Virus record (IMG/VR): IMGVR_UViG_3300023179_000093
Span: 1 to 64,000 of that record
DNA from: a virus
Length of the DNA stretch: 64,000 nt
Direction: 5' to 3' (one strand)
Position numbers and translations under genes: made by a program. The notes beneath the pieces are model-generated. The model saw nothing but the letters and a program-made list of their open reading frames with translations, did not search any database and was not told where the DNA came from. Shown here one piece after another: positions 31,883 through 40,089 of this stretch (positions are counted from its first letter, which is position 1; every line of letters begins with the position of its first letter).

Positions 31883-33636
31883 TTTTTGTAACACTCCGCT
31901 TCGTGGGACTCGGCCTCGATTGGGCAGCCTTCCAGCCAGTCGGGTGTCACGGCCATGAGTCGGTTCACATCTTCGCAGGTCACATCCTGGTCAACTTCTA
32001 GGATCACCTCGTCGTGGACATGAGCCAGAATGGAAAGGCCAGCGTCTTCCAGCCTTAAGAGGCACTCTCCAAAGACATCCCTAGCGGTGGCTTGGACAAG
32101 GTTCTCGCAGAGCTTCCCACCCCAGAAGGGGAACTTGGGTCCGCCCATGTTGACCGAGGCTCTCCAATCTGGGCGACCATGCGGTCCCATCTGACTGGTG
32201 ACGCCAAAGTATTTCTGGGAACGGCCAGAAGGCAGTTCGATGTGGCAGTCCTCGCTTTGTGACTCTTTGAGCGTTCTTTCTAGGCGGTTCCAAAGGGCTA
32301 CCACTTTGGTGTTCTTCCTTCGGTACCGATCGACAATCTCCTTTGATCTTGATTCATCCAAGTCAAGACCAGCCATCATTTTAGCCACCAAAACGAACTT
32401 CTTGTACCCGCACCCATAGCCCAGACCCAAGACCTGTGCCTTGGCCAGAGCGTACTTGGCCGGGTCACCCTTTTTCAGCGTCCCCTTGTTTCCATTCCAG
32501 ATCCCCGAGGCAACGGCAAAGGCCTCGTAGATGCCGTAGCCATGACGCATGGCGTTAAGGAGTTCCTCGTCTCCGCACAGCCAAGCCAAAACTCTCGGCT
32601 CAATCTGAGCCAGATCGGAGATGATGAATTTCTTCCCTTCTCTTGGGACGATGCAGGCTCGTAGGTCGACCCCGTGAATCTCGCCCTTAGGCAGGTTCTG
32701 GAAGTTAAACTTGGATTCCCCCGACCAGCGTCCGGTCTGAGCACCAAAGTACTTTAACCCAAAAGGAACAGAACCATCAGGCCGTCTCCGTTTCCATAGG
32801 ATCTCCAACTTAGTGAAGAGCATGTTGGCCTTTCGCCAATCCCGCATCGCCGCCACCCAAGGAAATTTCTCACCAAACTCTTCCTCCCAACGGATGCAGG
32901 CCGGGTCATCTTCCGAGGTTGAGGGAGGGACTGGAATTCCAGCTTCTCGGCAGGCTCTGGCTAGTTCGGATACCTTAAGAACATCCCCAGTGTGGTCGTC
33001 ATTTGCCCAGGGCAACTTTTCGTTGGCTTTGATACGAATCCAATCAAGGACATTGAGACCCTTGTCCACCAAAGGGGAATCAACGGCAAACCCTCTCCAC
33101 CCCATCTCAATCGTCTGCCGAGATAGGCGTTGCTCGTTTTCGGGCATGCGACCAAGGAAAGTCTTCGCAAGGTCGAGGCAGTGTTTGGAATCGTTAAGGG
33201 CGTACTCTTCAATCTCCTTGGCCTTGCCTAGGGCAACCACATCGTTCCAAGTCTTGCCCTTCATAAACGCACGAGGATCCTTGTCGACGGCAACACCTAG
33301 GAGCTCTTTGGACGCCCCGCCAAGATTCCTCGGAGCACCCATAAAGACGGACAAGTTAGCCGTGCAAGTGAAGGTGCTAGGAAGGGCCTTCGTAATCCCA
33401 CGCTCCCGCAGCACCTGCATGACGGCTCCGTCAAAGCTGTAGTTGTGGGCAACCCAATGCTTCCCATCGATTTTGTCCCAGGGAGCTTTTTCGGGTCGGC
33501 CTACATACTCCAGACCTGGCCCCACAATGGAGACCAAATAAACATCGGTTGAGGGGTGGCGTAAGTAATGCCACTGCCCCAAAGCATCAATGTTGACGTC
33601 TGAAGAGTACGTCGTCTCGAAATCGACGGCGTACAT
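31879..33636 (-). CDS. polA: Family A DNA polymerase with 3'-5' exonuclease
   Basis: A 585-residue phage DNA polymerase. Exonuclease: DFETT near the start (residues 5-9) with later conserved residues through YALNDS. Polymerase: motif A at about residue 339 reads SDLAQIEPR rather than the usual DYSQIELR; motif B-like KAQVLGLGYGCG near 399; motif C VHDEVILE near 539. The variant motif A (proline for leucine, no tyrosine) is typical of shorter phage enzymes, not a sign of damage. It replicates the phage genome with the primase-helicase encoded downstream. Its start overlaps the preceding stop by one base (TAATG). Confidence 0.9.
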   Translation of the reverse strand: MYAVDFETTYSSDVNIDALGQWHYLRHPSTDVYLVSIVGPGLEYVGRPEKAPWDKIDGKHWVAHNYSFDGAVMQVLRERGITKALPSTFTCTANLSVFMGAPRNLGGASKELLGVAVDKDPRAFMKGKTWNDVVALGKAKEIEEYALNDSKHCLDLAKTFLGRMPENEQRLSRQTIEMGWRGFAVDSPLVDKGLNVLDWIRIKANEKLPWANDDHTGDVLKVSELARACREAGIPVPPSTSEDDPACIRWEEEFGEKFPWVAAMRDWRKANMLFTKLEILWKRRRPDGSVPFGLKYFGAQTGRWSGESKFNFQNLPKGEIHGVDLRACIVPREGKKFIISDLAQIEPRVLAWLCGDEELLNAMRHGYGIYEAFAVASGIWNGNKGTLKKGDPAKYALAKAQVLGLGYGCGYKKFVLVAKMMAGLDLDESRSKEIVDRYRRKNTKVVALWNRLERTLKESQSEDCHIELPSGRSQKYFGVTSQMGPHGRPDWRASVNMGGPKFPFWGGKLCENLVQATARDVFGECLLRLEDAGLSILAHVHDEVILEVDQDVTCEDVNRLMAVTPDWLEGCPIEAESHEAECYKK

Positions 33637-33842
33637 TATGGAACGATAATTCTGGAAGGTTCCTCTGAAGGGTTCTCAACCTCCTGCGTCAAGATCTCAA
33701 GAAGGTTAGCCACCCTCTGATAAATCTTTTGCGCTGCCGCCAACTCTAGGTCGGTTGCTGAAAAACGATCCAAATGGATCTCAAAATTTAGTTTTGAGTT
33801 TTCCTTGTCCTCGGTTGATCTGACTCTTACATCTACGCTCAT
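33636..33842 (-). CDS. Small helical protein upstream of the polymerase
   Basis: A 68-residue protein: strand-rich start (VDVRVRSTEDKENSKLNFEIH), then a helix (ELAAAQKIYQRVANLLEILT). ATGA overlap with the preceding gene. No family recognised. Confidence 0.5.
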   Translation of the reverse strand: MSVDVRVRSTEDKENSKLNFEIHLDRFSATDLELAAAQKIYQRVANLLEILTQEVENPSEEPSRIIVP

Positions 33843-34042
33843 TCGCTGTTTCCTTTCGTTTTGTGCCAGGATCCAATTATTTCCACCGGCTCCTTGAGGG
33901 GAGGGAAGTCGTAACGAATCTGGTCTTCCAGTTCCTTAATCCGCTGTTTAAGCCCAAAGTTCTCAGCCTCAATCGTCTCAATAGCCTTTTCCAGCTTGGC
34001 CAGACGAATGTCTTCCTTTGTTATTTCGGGTTGGCTGGTCAT
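33839..34042 (-). CDS. Small coiled-coil protein
   Basis: A 67-residue protein starting at ATG 34042 (ATGA overlap). Most is a heptad-patterned helix (LAKLEKAIETIEAENFGLKQ, then RIKELEDQI). Function unknown; likely a dimer. Confidence 0.5.
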   Translation of the reverse strand: MTSQPEITKEDIRLAKLEKAIETIEAENFGLKQRIKELEDQIRYDFPPLKEPVEIIGSWHKTKGNSE

Positions 34043-34158
34043 CGCTCTTTCCTCCACTTGTCAAAAGCCCAAGCGCAGAAGCAACAGACGAACACGATGG
34101 CTATGGTTGAAACGACAACACCCACGGAAAAAAAGATATACTTTAGGGCTTCAATCAT
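34039..34158 (-). CDS. Very small membrane protein
   Basis: A 39-residue protein from ATG 34158 (ATGA overlap with the preceding gene): a short start, one hydrophobic segment (FSVGVVVSTIAIVFVCCFC) and a basic tail (DKWRKER). A longer reading in the same frame is discarded because it runs through the neighbouring gene. Function unknown. Confidence 0.55.
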   Translation of the reverse strand: MIEALKYIFFSVGVVVSTIAIVFVCCFCAWAFDKWRKER

Positions 34159-34382
34159 TTTTTCCGCCCTCGTTTTTTCCCGACAAACACTTCCTCGGCC
34201 TTCCGAAAAGGCCAAAGCTTGTTTGCGATTTTCAGATGTTTCGGCCAAGTGTAGGAGACATAGGATGTCTTTCCCGAGTTGGTCGTGTACGAGGTTGTGT
34301 GAAACACCGAGCGGTGTCTGATCCAAACGTAGGTGTAATGGCCTATCCATCCTAGGATTAGGCCGATAACAAAGAGTTGCAT
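34155..34382 (-). CDS. Small membrane-anchored basic protein
   Basis: A 75-residue protein with an N-terminal hydrophobic anchor (LFVIGLILGWIGHYTYVW) and a basic cytoplasmic-type tail (VGKKRGRKK). AAGGAGGGA precedes the ATG. The two adjacent small membrane genes are coupled. Confidence 0.55.
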   Translation of the reverse strand: MQLFVIGLILGWIGHYTYVWIRHRSVFHTTSYTTNSGKTSYVSYTWPKHLKIANKLWPFRKAEEVFVGKKRGRKK

Positions 34383-34615
34383 CGGTCTCCCTCCTTTAAT
34401 TGTTGATTGATCCTCTCTTTTAAATTTCGGTTCTCTCTGCGAAGGTCTGCGTTCTGTTGCTCCAGTTCCGCCAAAAAGGTCAAATGCTCCTGGCAGAGGT
34501 GCATGAGTCCGTCCGAAACCTTATTGGCTTCCTCGGCGTGTTTTCGAACACGACCAAGTTCGTCCGTCAACCCGTGGTAGAAGTCCCGTAGCCGATTGAT
34601 TTCTCGATCGCTCAC
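34358..34615 (-). CDS. Coiled-coil protein
   Basis: An 85-residue protein. GTG 34615 is chosen over the ATG 138 bases upstream: AAGGAGG lies 9 bases before the GTG, and the upstream stretch encodes another protein in a different frame. Nearly all heptad-patterned helix (FLAELEQQNADLRRENRNLK). Function unknown. Confidence 0.6.
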   Translation of the reverse strand: MSDREINRLRDFYHGLTDELGRVRKHAEEANKVSDGLMHLCQEHLTFLAELEQQNADLRRENRNLKERINQQLKEGDRCNSLLSA

Positions 34616-34785
34616 AGGACATCCTCCTTGACCATCCACGCCATCACCCGATCCACCGTTTCTTCCTTGGTTGAAAAAACCATAGTAACGACGGATCCAG
34701 TCGTCGGATCGGTTGAGAAGGTGAGGTGGGGAAACCACCTGTTGGCTAGCCATACGAATAGCCTCATCCTTAACGCTTCGAGCAT
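34612..34785 (-). CDS. Very small protein (57 residues)
   Basis: Read directly: ATG 34785 to TGA 34612, which overlaps the next GTG (GTGA). Product begins MLEALRMRLFVWLANRWFPH and continues TFSTDPTTGSVVTMVFSTKE. The mix of aromatic start and strand-rich middle is protein-like. It overlaps the preceding gene's end by 16 bases. Function unknown. Confidence 0.55.
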   Translation of the reverse strand: MLEALRMRLFVWLANRWFPHLTFSTDPTTGSVVTMVFSTKEETVDRVMAWMVKEDVL

Positions 34786-35081
34786 TTTGAGGCCTTTTTC
34801 TCTTCCTCCATCACATCCTCAATGGCTCGGACGATGGCGTATCCAAACAGCTTGTGTTTGTCGGACTGGATAAGATCACTGCCAATCTGAGCCACCTTCG
34901 TGAAAGTTTTGTCGTCGGTCTGGAAGCTCACCTCGCACATCTCGATATCCTTCGAACCAAGATAAGTAATGACCCCAAGCTTGTTCTGATTGACCCGTTT
35001 GGCGTGTTCGACCAAAGCCTTGTCCATATCGACCTTGACGCCAACCCGCTGCTTCTTTTTGGTTTGTTTCTTAAGTCTCAT
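34770..35081 (-). CDS. Phage protein of unknown function
   Basis: A 103-residue protein with a basic N-terminal tail (RLKKQTKKKQR), a folded middle (DMDKALVEHAKRVNQNKLGV, MCEVSFQTDDKTFTKVA) and a charged C-terminal helix. ATGA overlap with the preceding gene. No family recognised. Confidence 0.5.
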   Translation of the reverse strand: MRLKKQTKKKQRVGVKVDMDKALVEHAKRVNQNKLGVITYLGSKDIEMCEVSFQTDDKTFTKVAQIGSDLIQSDKHKLFGYAIVRAIEDVMEEEKKASKCSKR

Positions 35082-35458
35082 TCAACTTTACCTTTCTTGG
35101 TTTTAAAAAGTAGAAACGCCGCCCTTACAAGGGCTCGCTCCAGATGATCGACAGCATCCTCTCCATGACTGTCTTTCTGAGCTCTGTTGCCATCCAGTTG
35201 CATCATCGCCTGACACACATGCCCGACACATCGGTCGGCGTTGTATCGGCGAGAGTCCGTATGGAACCACTGCCCAAAAACACTTTTGTCGCTCCCTTTC
35301 GTCATAATCCGATGGATGACTTCCCAAGCCGTATCCGCCACTTCGAGGATGGATGGGACATAAAGTTCCGCGCTTGTTTCTAAAGCTGAGGAGGTGCTGT
35401 CTTGTGTTGGAGCCGTTGCAGGATCTCCCTGCACACCATGAGCGGGAACTTCAGTCAT
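35078..35458 (-). CDS. Possible dATP/dGTP diphosphohydrolase-like protein (DUF5664-like)
   Basis: A 126-residue protein; ATG 35458 starts one base after the preceding stop. The helical region with CVGHVCQAMMQLDG, then a short loop with SHGEDAVDHLERALVRAAFLL, has the spaced histidines and acidic residues of the phage DUF5664/dATP-dGTP diphosphohydrolase type. The usual full motif set is not all visible, so function is tentative. The position beside nucleic-acid genes fits nucleotide metabolism. Confidence 0.4.
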   Translation of the reverse strand: MTEVPAHGVQGDPATAPTQDSTSSALETSAELYVPSILEVADTAWEVIHRIMTKGSDKSVFGQWFHTDSRRYNADRCVGHVCQAMMQLDGNRAQKDSHGEDAVDHLERALVRAAFLLFKTKKGKVE

Positions 35459-35459
35459 T

Positions 35460-36233
35460 TTAGCTGTTGAGGCTTCGCACGAATTCGACGAACTCGGGCG
35501 TGTGCTTCGTTGCCAGCTTGACCGTCGGCACATACCAACTGGCCACGCTGCTTGTCCGCAGGCTTGAGGTCAGTTCGTAGGCAGCCGTATCGATCCCTTC
35601 ACGGAGCGGTCCCTGGGAGTCCGTAAAGATCTTCCGTCCAGTTGCCCGATAGGCACTCTTGGTGAGGAGCCACTGGGCGCGAGCGTAGTAGTCCCCATTA
35701 AAATCGTAGGGGAACAACGGATGCTCTTTGGCTGGAGACTTCACAAGAACGATGCAGGTCATCGCCTCGGAATAGGTGTCGGTTCCTTCTTCCACATCGG
35801 CGTCACCCGCCAAAGCTCCACCCGCTTCACGCACATCACGGATCGAGGCGAAGTTCTTCGGCATTTCGCCAGAGCCGTAGGGGACATCCTGAATGTAGAA
35901 TTTGACCAGACGAAGAATCGTGATTGGAGTCGGCTTCTTGCCATCCCCAAGGACGATTTCCTTGTTGTAGACAAACGAGCCAGGAGCGAACTGGTTGGAC
36001 AGGTCGCCGGTCTTGTTGACGAGGTTGAGCCGAGGGATGATTAAATCCCGATGGCTGAACTCACCCTGAATCTGGCCATCAACCGAAGCTCTTACCGTAA
36101 GGCTGGTCGATGCGGTTTCGGTGACTGCCAGTTCTGTCGAGGTCTCTTCAACGACCTCCTCGACTGGCTCCACTCGTCTGGGTTGCGGTTTCTGGATTGG
36201 TTTAGTCGCAGGTTTTGCGAATGATGTTTTCAT
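35460..36233 (-). CDS. Possible single-stranded-DNA-binding protein
   Basis: A 257-residue protein: a charged, proline-rich N-terminal tail of about 50 residues, then a beta-rich core (DLIIPRLNLVNKTGDLSNQF, SFVYNKEIVLGDG, ITILRLVKFYI) and a C-terminal WYVPTVKLATKHTPE. Such proteins sit beside DUF2800 nucleases and polymerases in many phages and are thought to bind single-stranded DNA; that is inference from context and fold-like pattern only. Confidence 0.45.
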   Translation of the reverse strand: MKTSFAKPATKPIQKPQPRRVEPVEEVVEETSTELAVTETASTSLTVRASVDGQIQGEFSHRDLIIPRLNLVNKTGDLSNQFAPGSFVYNKEIVLGDGKKPTPITILRLVKFYIQDVPYGSGEMPKNFASIRDVREAGGALAGDADVEEGTDTYSEAMTCIVLVKSPAKEHPLFPYDFNGDYYARAQWLLTKSAYRATGRKIFTDSQGPLREGIDTAAYELTSSLRTSSVASWYVPTVKLATKHTPEFVEFVRSLNS

Positions 36234-36235
36234 AT

Positions 36236-37333
36236 TTATTTTTCCTTTGTTCTTTGTAGGTATCGAATGTCTTCCCCACCTTGCAGGACTCCCGCATCAG
36301 TGAGTCGGTCTTCGATCTCCTGTTTAAACTTCTCCTTGGAGCCTCGCGGCGCCTTATCGGAGTAAGCTTTCAGAAGTTGGGCAACGGACACTTCTGTCAC
36401 GGCGGCAAATTCTTCTGGGCTAAGCCGATCCTTCACGAGCTCCCAAGTGACCTGGGGATCGGTTACCGACCTGCGGCCAGCCCTAGATTTAAGTTCAAAT
36501 CCGGGTATCTCTTCTCCCGTTTCCAGTGCGTGTCTTAAATTGTCTCGACGAACCTTCTCGCACCACGGCTCTAGAATTCTCCTAAGAACCTCTGCCTTGC
36601 TCCGCAGCTGTGGAGTCGCCAGCTGCTCCGGGTTGTAGAGGTCGAGCAATTCCTTGTCTGGCGCAAGCTCCACAAACTTGCTGGAGATAATCAGAGCCTT
36701 TTTGTGAAGAGCCGTGCATGTCGCCTTGGCTCCACAATACAAACAAGAAAACTCGCTTGGCCTTAAATCCTCTGGCTTGTGATCCTTGGCTCGTGCGATG
36801 ACCGCCATCACACGAAGCTTCATCCGCTCTAGGTCAGCCTTACGGTAGAAATTTGCACGGCTAACCATATCCAGCCTAGGTTGAGCAAAGACCACTTCGA
36901 CATAGTCAACGGAAGGCCATTTCTCAAATACGCCAATGGCATAAGCCCATCCCTGGAGATTGGTTTCAGCGTCCTCCACCGCACTCCACCCAAACTTGGC
37001 GTCACCAATCTTTGCGTAAGCTCCATTGACGAGCACTAGATCCGCCGTCCCAAATGTCAGATCCATAATCCCAAGGCGAAGCTCTTGGTGGGTTTCAACT
37101 TTTGAGTCGCCCTTTTCAAGCTCTTCCCGCATTGCGGCAAACAAGTCGCTTACAAGCGTTACGCATCTTGTCTGCTCTTCATTAAGTCCCTTTAAGTCGC
37201 CTGTCTCCAAGGCCTTGTGCATCATCGTTCCCTCGGCAGCCTGGACAGATTGCGATCCCTCGTCGGGCTTCCAGCCTGGGCAGGCTTCCCGATACATCAG
37301 CTGAGAAGGGGAGAACTCGTGGTGTCCGCTCAT
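36236..37333 (-). CDS. DUF2800-type PD-(D/E)XK nuclease
   Basis: A 365-residue protein. ATG 37333 overlaps the preceding stop (TAATG). SPSQLMYREACPGW at the start, then GTMMHKALE, TADLVLVNGAYAKIGDAKFG (the D...D.K nuclease core) and LQGWAYAIG are the RecB/Cas4-like exonuclease pattern of phage DUF2800 proteins. CLYCGAKATC with other cysteines may hold a metal cluster. A role in recombination or DNA end processing is inferred, fitting its place between the ssDNA-binding-like protein and the helicase. Confidence 0.75.
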   Translation of the reverse strand: MSGHHEFSPSQLMYREACPGWKPDEGSQSVQAAEGTMMHKALETGDLKGLNEEQTRCVTLVSDLFAAMREELEKGDSKVETHQELRLGIMDLTFGTADLVLVNGAYAKIGDAKFGWSAVEDAETNLQGWAYAIGVFEKWPSVDYVEVVFAQPRLDMVSRANFYRKADLERMKLRVMAVIARAKDHKPEDLRPSEFSCLYCGAKATCTALHKKALIISSKFVELAPDKELLDLYNPEQLATPQLRSKAEVLRRILEPWCEKVRRDNLRHALETGEEIPGFELKSRAGRRSVTDPQVTWELVKDRLSPEEFAAVTEVSVAQLLKAYSDKAPRGSKEKFKQEIEDRLTDAGVLQGGEDIRYLQRTKEK

Positions 37334-37509
37334 TAGCTTACCCACTCGTCTCGAATTGCTTCGTATTCCTCCATCGCACCTTGGAAATCTTCTTCCCACT
37401 TGGGGATGTCACGCCCCTTGATGCCTTCGAAATATTGGACTCCGAGGACATAGAACTGCCCGGACACCCGTTGAATTCGATCCTGCAATGCTTCTGTTTT
37501 TGTTTTCAT
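37333..37509 (-). CDS. Very small protein between helicase and nuclease
   Basis: Read directly: 58 residues from ATG 37509, which overlaps the helicase stop (ATGA), to TAA 37335, which overlaps the nuclease ATG. RIQRVSGQFYVLGVQYFEGI with an acidic C-terminal helix (WEEDFQGAMEEYEAIRDEWV). Coupling at both ends supports a real gene. Function unknown. Confidence 0.6.
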   Translation of the reverse strand: MKTKTEALQDRIQRVSGQFYVLGVQYFEGIKGRDIPKWEEDFQGAMEEYEAIRDEWVS

Positions 37510-38774
37510 ATCGTTGCAATGTCTCCGTCGTTAAGTGTTCCAATGTTTTTTAATTTTGCCTTAACCCGACTCATCACTTGTTCCTCAATGGAATCGGCGG
37601 CAAAAATTATTCTTTGAATGGCCTTGGACTTGGCACCGGCACGATGGATGCGCCCCAAAGCCTGTTTAAGATCAATGGCCGAGTAGGTCGGACAAATAAG
37701 GGAACTACGAGGGCGTAGCCCATTCTCGTCGTGAAGCGAAACACCAACTCCACCGCTCTGAATTTGGCAGAGCATCACATGAGTTTCTTCCCTCTGAAAA
37801 TCGGAGATCATCCTTTCTCTCTCATCTACCGATTGATCTCCCCATATCATCGAACAGTCCTGAATGTTATACAATAATTCGTCAAGAGAATTCCGAAAAT
37901 TGCAGAAAATAACTACCGAGCGGCCTTCGTCCAGAAGAGCCTTGGTCAACTCGACAAGCACGGGAACACGAAGTAACTCCGATTCCTGCCTAGCCCTTAG
38001 GATCTCGGTCATAGGGTGTGGCTTGTCGGCAGCCTTGCTTGCTTCAAGCTCTGCCAGTCTTTGCTGTAGAGCGTCGTACAAGCCCTGGACATCGCCACAA
38101 TCGTAAGCTTCGGCAAAAACCTCGTTGTCTGGAAACTTGTCCCCAAGCTCGTTGACCCTAATCCTGCTGGCTTTTGAGGCCATTGCTTGATGGATTAAAT
38201 CTAATTTTTTCTTCCCTCCAAAGTATGACATGGCTCCCCAAGGAGCTTTTTTAACCCCATGCTTGATGCACCAAGGCCAAAAATTCTTGTAATCGTGGAG
38301 ACCAAGCACATAGCCAGAGTGCTTCATATCCAATGGGTTAGAGGCAAAAGTGGCTGAAAGCATAAGAGTGTAGTAAGGGCGGGAAGCAATCAGCATTTTC
38401 CCATTAAGGGAGTTTTGGCCTTTGCATTTGTGAACCTCGTCCCAAATAAACAATTGATCGTAGACGATCGCTTTTGACCACACCCAGGCTCCCCCAACGA
38501 AATCTCCATAAGGAGTGGAGCCAGCCCTAAGTTTCTCGTAATTGATGATGAAAGTTGGTTCGATTCCAGCCGCTTCGCACCATTTTTTCCAAGCCGGAAT
38601 AACAGCCTTTGGGCAAATGACCGCCACTGATTTTCCAAGCTGACGGGCAATCCAAACAGCCTTGGCCGTCTTACCAGTTCCGGTATCACTCCAATCCGCC
38701 GCCACATGGTTCTCCCGCAGACTGGAGAGCAAGGCCTCCGCCGAATCCTTTTGCCAATCGTAAAGTTCCATCAC
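37506..38774 (-). CDS. SNF2-type DEAD-box helicase
   Basis: A 422-residue superfamily 2 helicase. YDWQKDSAEALLSSL (Q-motif-like), Walker A DTGTGKT (about 28-34), Walker B with DEVHKC (about 113), a SATFASN motif, then in the second domain SVVIFCNFRNSLDEL, MLCQIQSGGVGVSLHD and GRIHRAG (about 373). The order is that of SNF2-like phage helicases. It would unwind or remodel DNA during replication or recombination. Starts 4 bases inside the resolvase gene. Confidence 0.85.
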   Translation of the reverse strand: MMELYDWQKDSAEALLSSLRENHVAADWSDTGTGKTAKAVWIARQLGKSVAVICPKAVIPAWKKWCEAAGIEPTFIINYEKLRAGSTPYGDFVGGAWVWSKAIVYDQLFIWDEVHKCKGQNSLNGKMLIASRPYYTLMLSATFASNPLDMKHSGYVLGLHDYKNFWPWCIKHGVKKAPWGAMSYFGGKKKLDLIHQAMASKASRIRVNELGDKFPDNEVFAEAYDCGDVQGLYDALQQRLAELEASKAADKPHPMTEILRARQESELLRVPVLVELTKALLDEGRSVVIFCNFRNSLDELLYNIQDCSMIWGDQSVDERERMISDFQREETHVMLCQIQSGGVGVSLHDENGLRPRSSLICPTYSAIDLKQALGRIHRAGAKSKAIQRIIFAADSIEEQVMSRVKAKLKNIGTLNDGDIATI

Positions 38775-39229
38775 TCCGTCTTTGCTCCGTATTCCAAAAT
38801 CAAAAGGGCATCACTTGTCGCCAGAGTAATATCAAGGCCTGGATACAAATTCTGCGCTTTTTGTTTGAGTTTGTTTTTCCACTTGGTGCGATTCCCTTCG
38901 CTTTTCCCAAGCCCTAAGTAGCCTTGCCATTTTTGTGGTCGGACTAGAACGATCCTTGCCGAAAGGCAGGTCAGAACGCCTAACAAGAACCCGAAATTGC
39001 GACCAAAAGTAAACATGGCTGAACCCGGCTGTGGCCTCCCGATATAACCTCCCACTTCCTCGATGAGGACTGTAGGTTTGTCCAGATGGTAATAAATCTC
39101 CTTTAGCTTTAGGGCAATATCTGGTTCCGTCGGTGGCATGGCTATGGCTCTGGCTCCGTAAGCCATTTTCCAAGCAATTCCCCCGGACTTGCCTGGATCG
39201 ATGGCAATCAATTCTTTTGTGGGTGTCAT
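38771..39229 (-). CDS. RuvC-like Holliday junction resolvase
   Basis: A 152-residue protein with the RuvC-like fold pattern: AIDPGKSGGIAW near the start (first catalytic aspartate), LIEEVGG at about 57 (glutamate), and TSDALLI near the end (aspartate). RPQKWQGYLGL after a conserved-looking turn resembles phage resolvases. It would cut branched DNA before packaging. The proteins on both sides act in the same process. Confidence 0.8.
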   Translation of the reverse strand: MTPTKELIAIDPGKSGGIAWKMAYGARAIAMPPTEPDIALKLKEIYYHLDKPTVLIEEVGGYIGRPQPGSAMFTFGRNFGFLLGVLTCLSARIVLVRPQKWQGYLGLGKSEGNRTKWKNKLKQKAQNLYPGLDITLATSDALLILEYGAKTE

Positions 39230-39271
39230 TCTTTCCTTTCTTTGTGACAGCCCTCGTTTTTAAAAACCTAA

Positions 39272-39580
39272 TCATAGGATGCTGATTCTTTCCGTTCTCG
39301 TTTTTTCACGAGCAAGCCAAGACAAAAGATCCGACTCCATAACTCTTGGCCGACCACCCGCCTTGGAATAGGGGAGTGGGTTATGTCGTCTGCGGAAATA
39401 GCTGTAGATTGTACGCCTAGAAACCCCGAGGCGTTTCGTTAAATTTGTGATCGTGTAAATCGTGTCACTGGGAAGTTCTTTCGGCCATCCGTGTTCGTCG
39501 AGTGGCTCAAGCTCCACCGCCAATTGTCCGCTGGGTTGTGAAAAGATTCTAACTGACTTGGTTTCTAGAATCATTTTCAT
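39272..39580 (-). CDS. Excisionase-like HTH protein
   Basis: A 102-residue protein. The C-terminal 60 residues (TITNLTKRLGVSRRTIYSYF, then LPYSKAGGRPRVMESDLLSW) form a winged-helix HTH of the MerR/AlpA excisionase type. The N-terminus is beta-rich (SVRIFSQPSGQLAVELEPL). ATG 39580 or 39574 are both possible starts; no strong ribosome site. Near the integrase gene, it could control excision or regulate the integration module. Confidence 0.7.
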   Translation of the reverse strand: MKMILETKSVRIFSQPSGQLAVELEPLDEHGWPKELPSDTIYTITNLTKRLGVSRRTIYSYFRRRHNPLPYSKAGGRPRVMESDLLSWLAREKTRTERISIL

Positions 39581-39646
39581 GCGAGTTTCTAGGTTGTGTA
39601 TACCCCGGATGTACCCATGCAAGAAAAATCTTAAAAAAAAATAAAA

Positions 39647-39814
39647 TTAATTTTTGTTTTGTTTTACAAATTGGCAAACGGCTTGGACTACGAATTGCGA
39701 AAGTGAAAGCCGCAGTTTTTTTGCGGTTTCGATGGCGTCTTTTTTGACAGATGACGGAAGGACTAAATTAGTCTTTTCCGTGCTTTCCGAATGAAACTTA
39801 CGCCTACCCTTCAT
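39647..39814 (-). CDS. Ribbon-helix-helix-like regulator (55 residues)
   Basis: Read directly: ATG 39814 to TAA 39647. Product is basic at the start (MKGRRKFHSESTEKTN), then LVLPSSVKKDAIETAKKLRL and SLSQFVVQAVCQFVKQNKN: a strand, then two helices, as in small ribbon-helix-helix DNA-binding proteins. There is no strong ribosome site. The intergenic region just upstream holds overlapping palindromes, fitting self-regulation. Confidence 0.6.
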   Translation of the reverse strand: MKGRRKFHSESTEKTNLVLPSSVKKDAIETAKKLRLSLSQFVVQAVCQFVKQNKN

Positions 39815-39860
39815 CCACGCAGGGTATGCGTAGCTTTATTAAAGGCAATATCGTAAATAT

Positions 39861-39904
39861 CTAATAATTAGTAAATTGCGTAATTATTACGCCATAATGG
39901 CGTA
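39861..39904. promoter_or_regulatory. Overlapping palindromes: operator candidate
   Basis: Three palindromes lie in 44 bases: CTAATAATTAG (39861-39871), GCGTAATTATTACGC (39878-39892) and TACGCCATAATGGCGTA (39888-39904). The last two overlap. They lie between the two ribbon-helix-helix-like genes, upstream of the 39814 start, and look like operator sites for one of them. Confidence 0.7.
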
Positions 39905-39912
39905 CTAATTAA

Positions 39913-40089
39913 TTATTTTTTTGTCCCTTTTGGGATATTATGTTCGTCCCAATTCTTTAAAAGCAAGTGACGGATATATTCTGATGTTTTCAAACCACGT
40001 TTATCGGCCTGTTCCTGCACCCATTTTAAAAGGTGTTTTGGCAAGGTAAACGAAGTCTGAGTGGTGTTAGACCCTCTTTGATTTGGCAT
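39913..40089 (-). CDS. Ribbon-helix-helix protein
   Basis: A 58-residue protein from ATG 40089 (an upstream reading lies inside the frame-shifted integrase tail). SNTTQTSFTLPKHLLKWVQE followed by KTSEYIRHLLLKNW is a ribbon-helix-helix: strand, helix, then the conserved T/SEYIR..L helix. It would bind the palindromes 10-50 bases beyond its stop. Its start overlaps the integrase end by 23 bases. Confidence 0.65.
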   Translation of the reverse strand: MPNQRGSNTTQTSFTLPKHLLKWVQEQADKRGLKTSEYIRHLLLKNWDEHNIPKGTKK

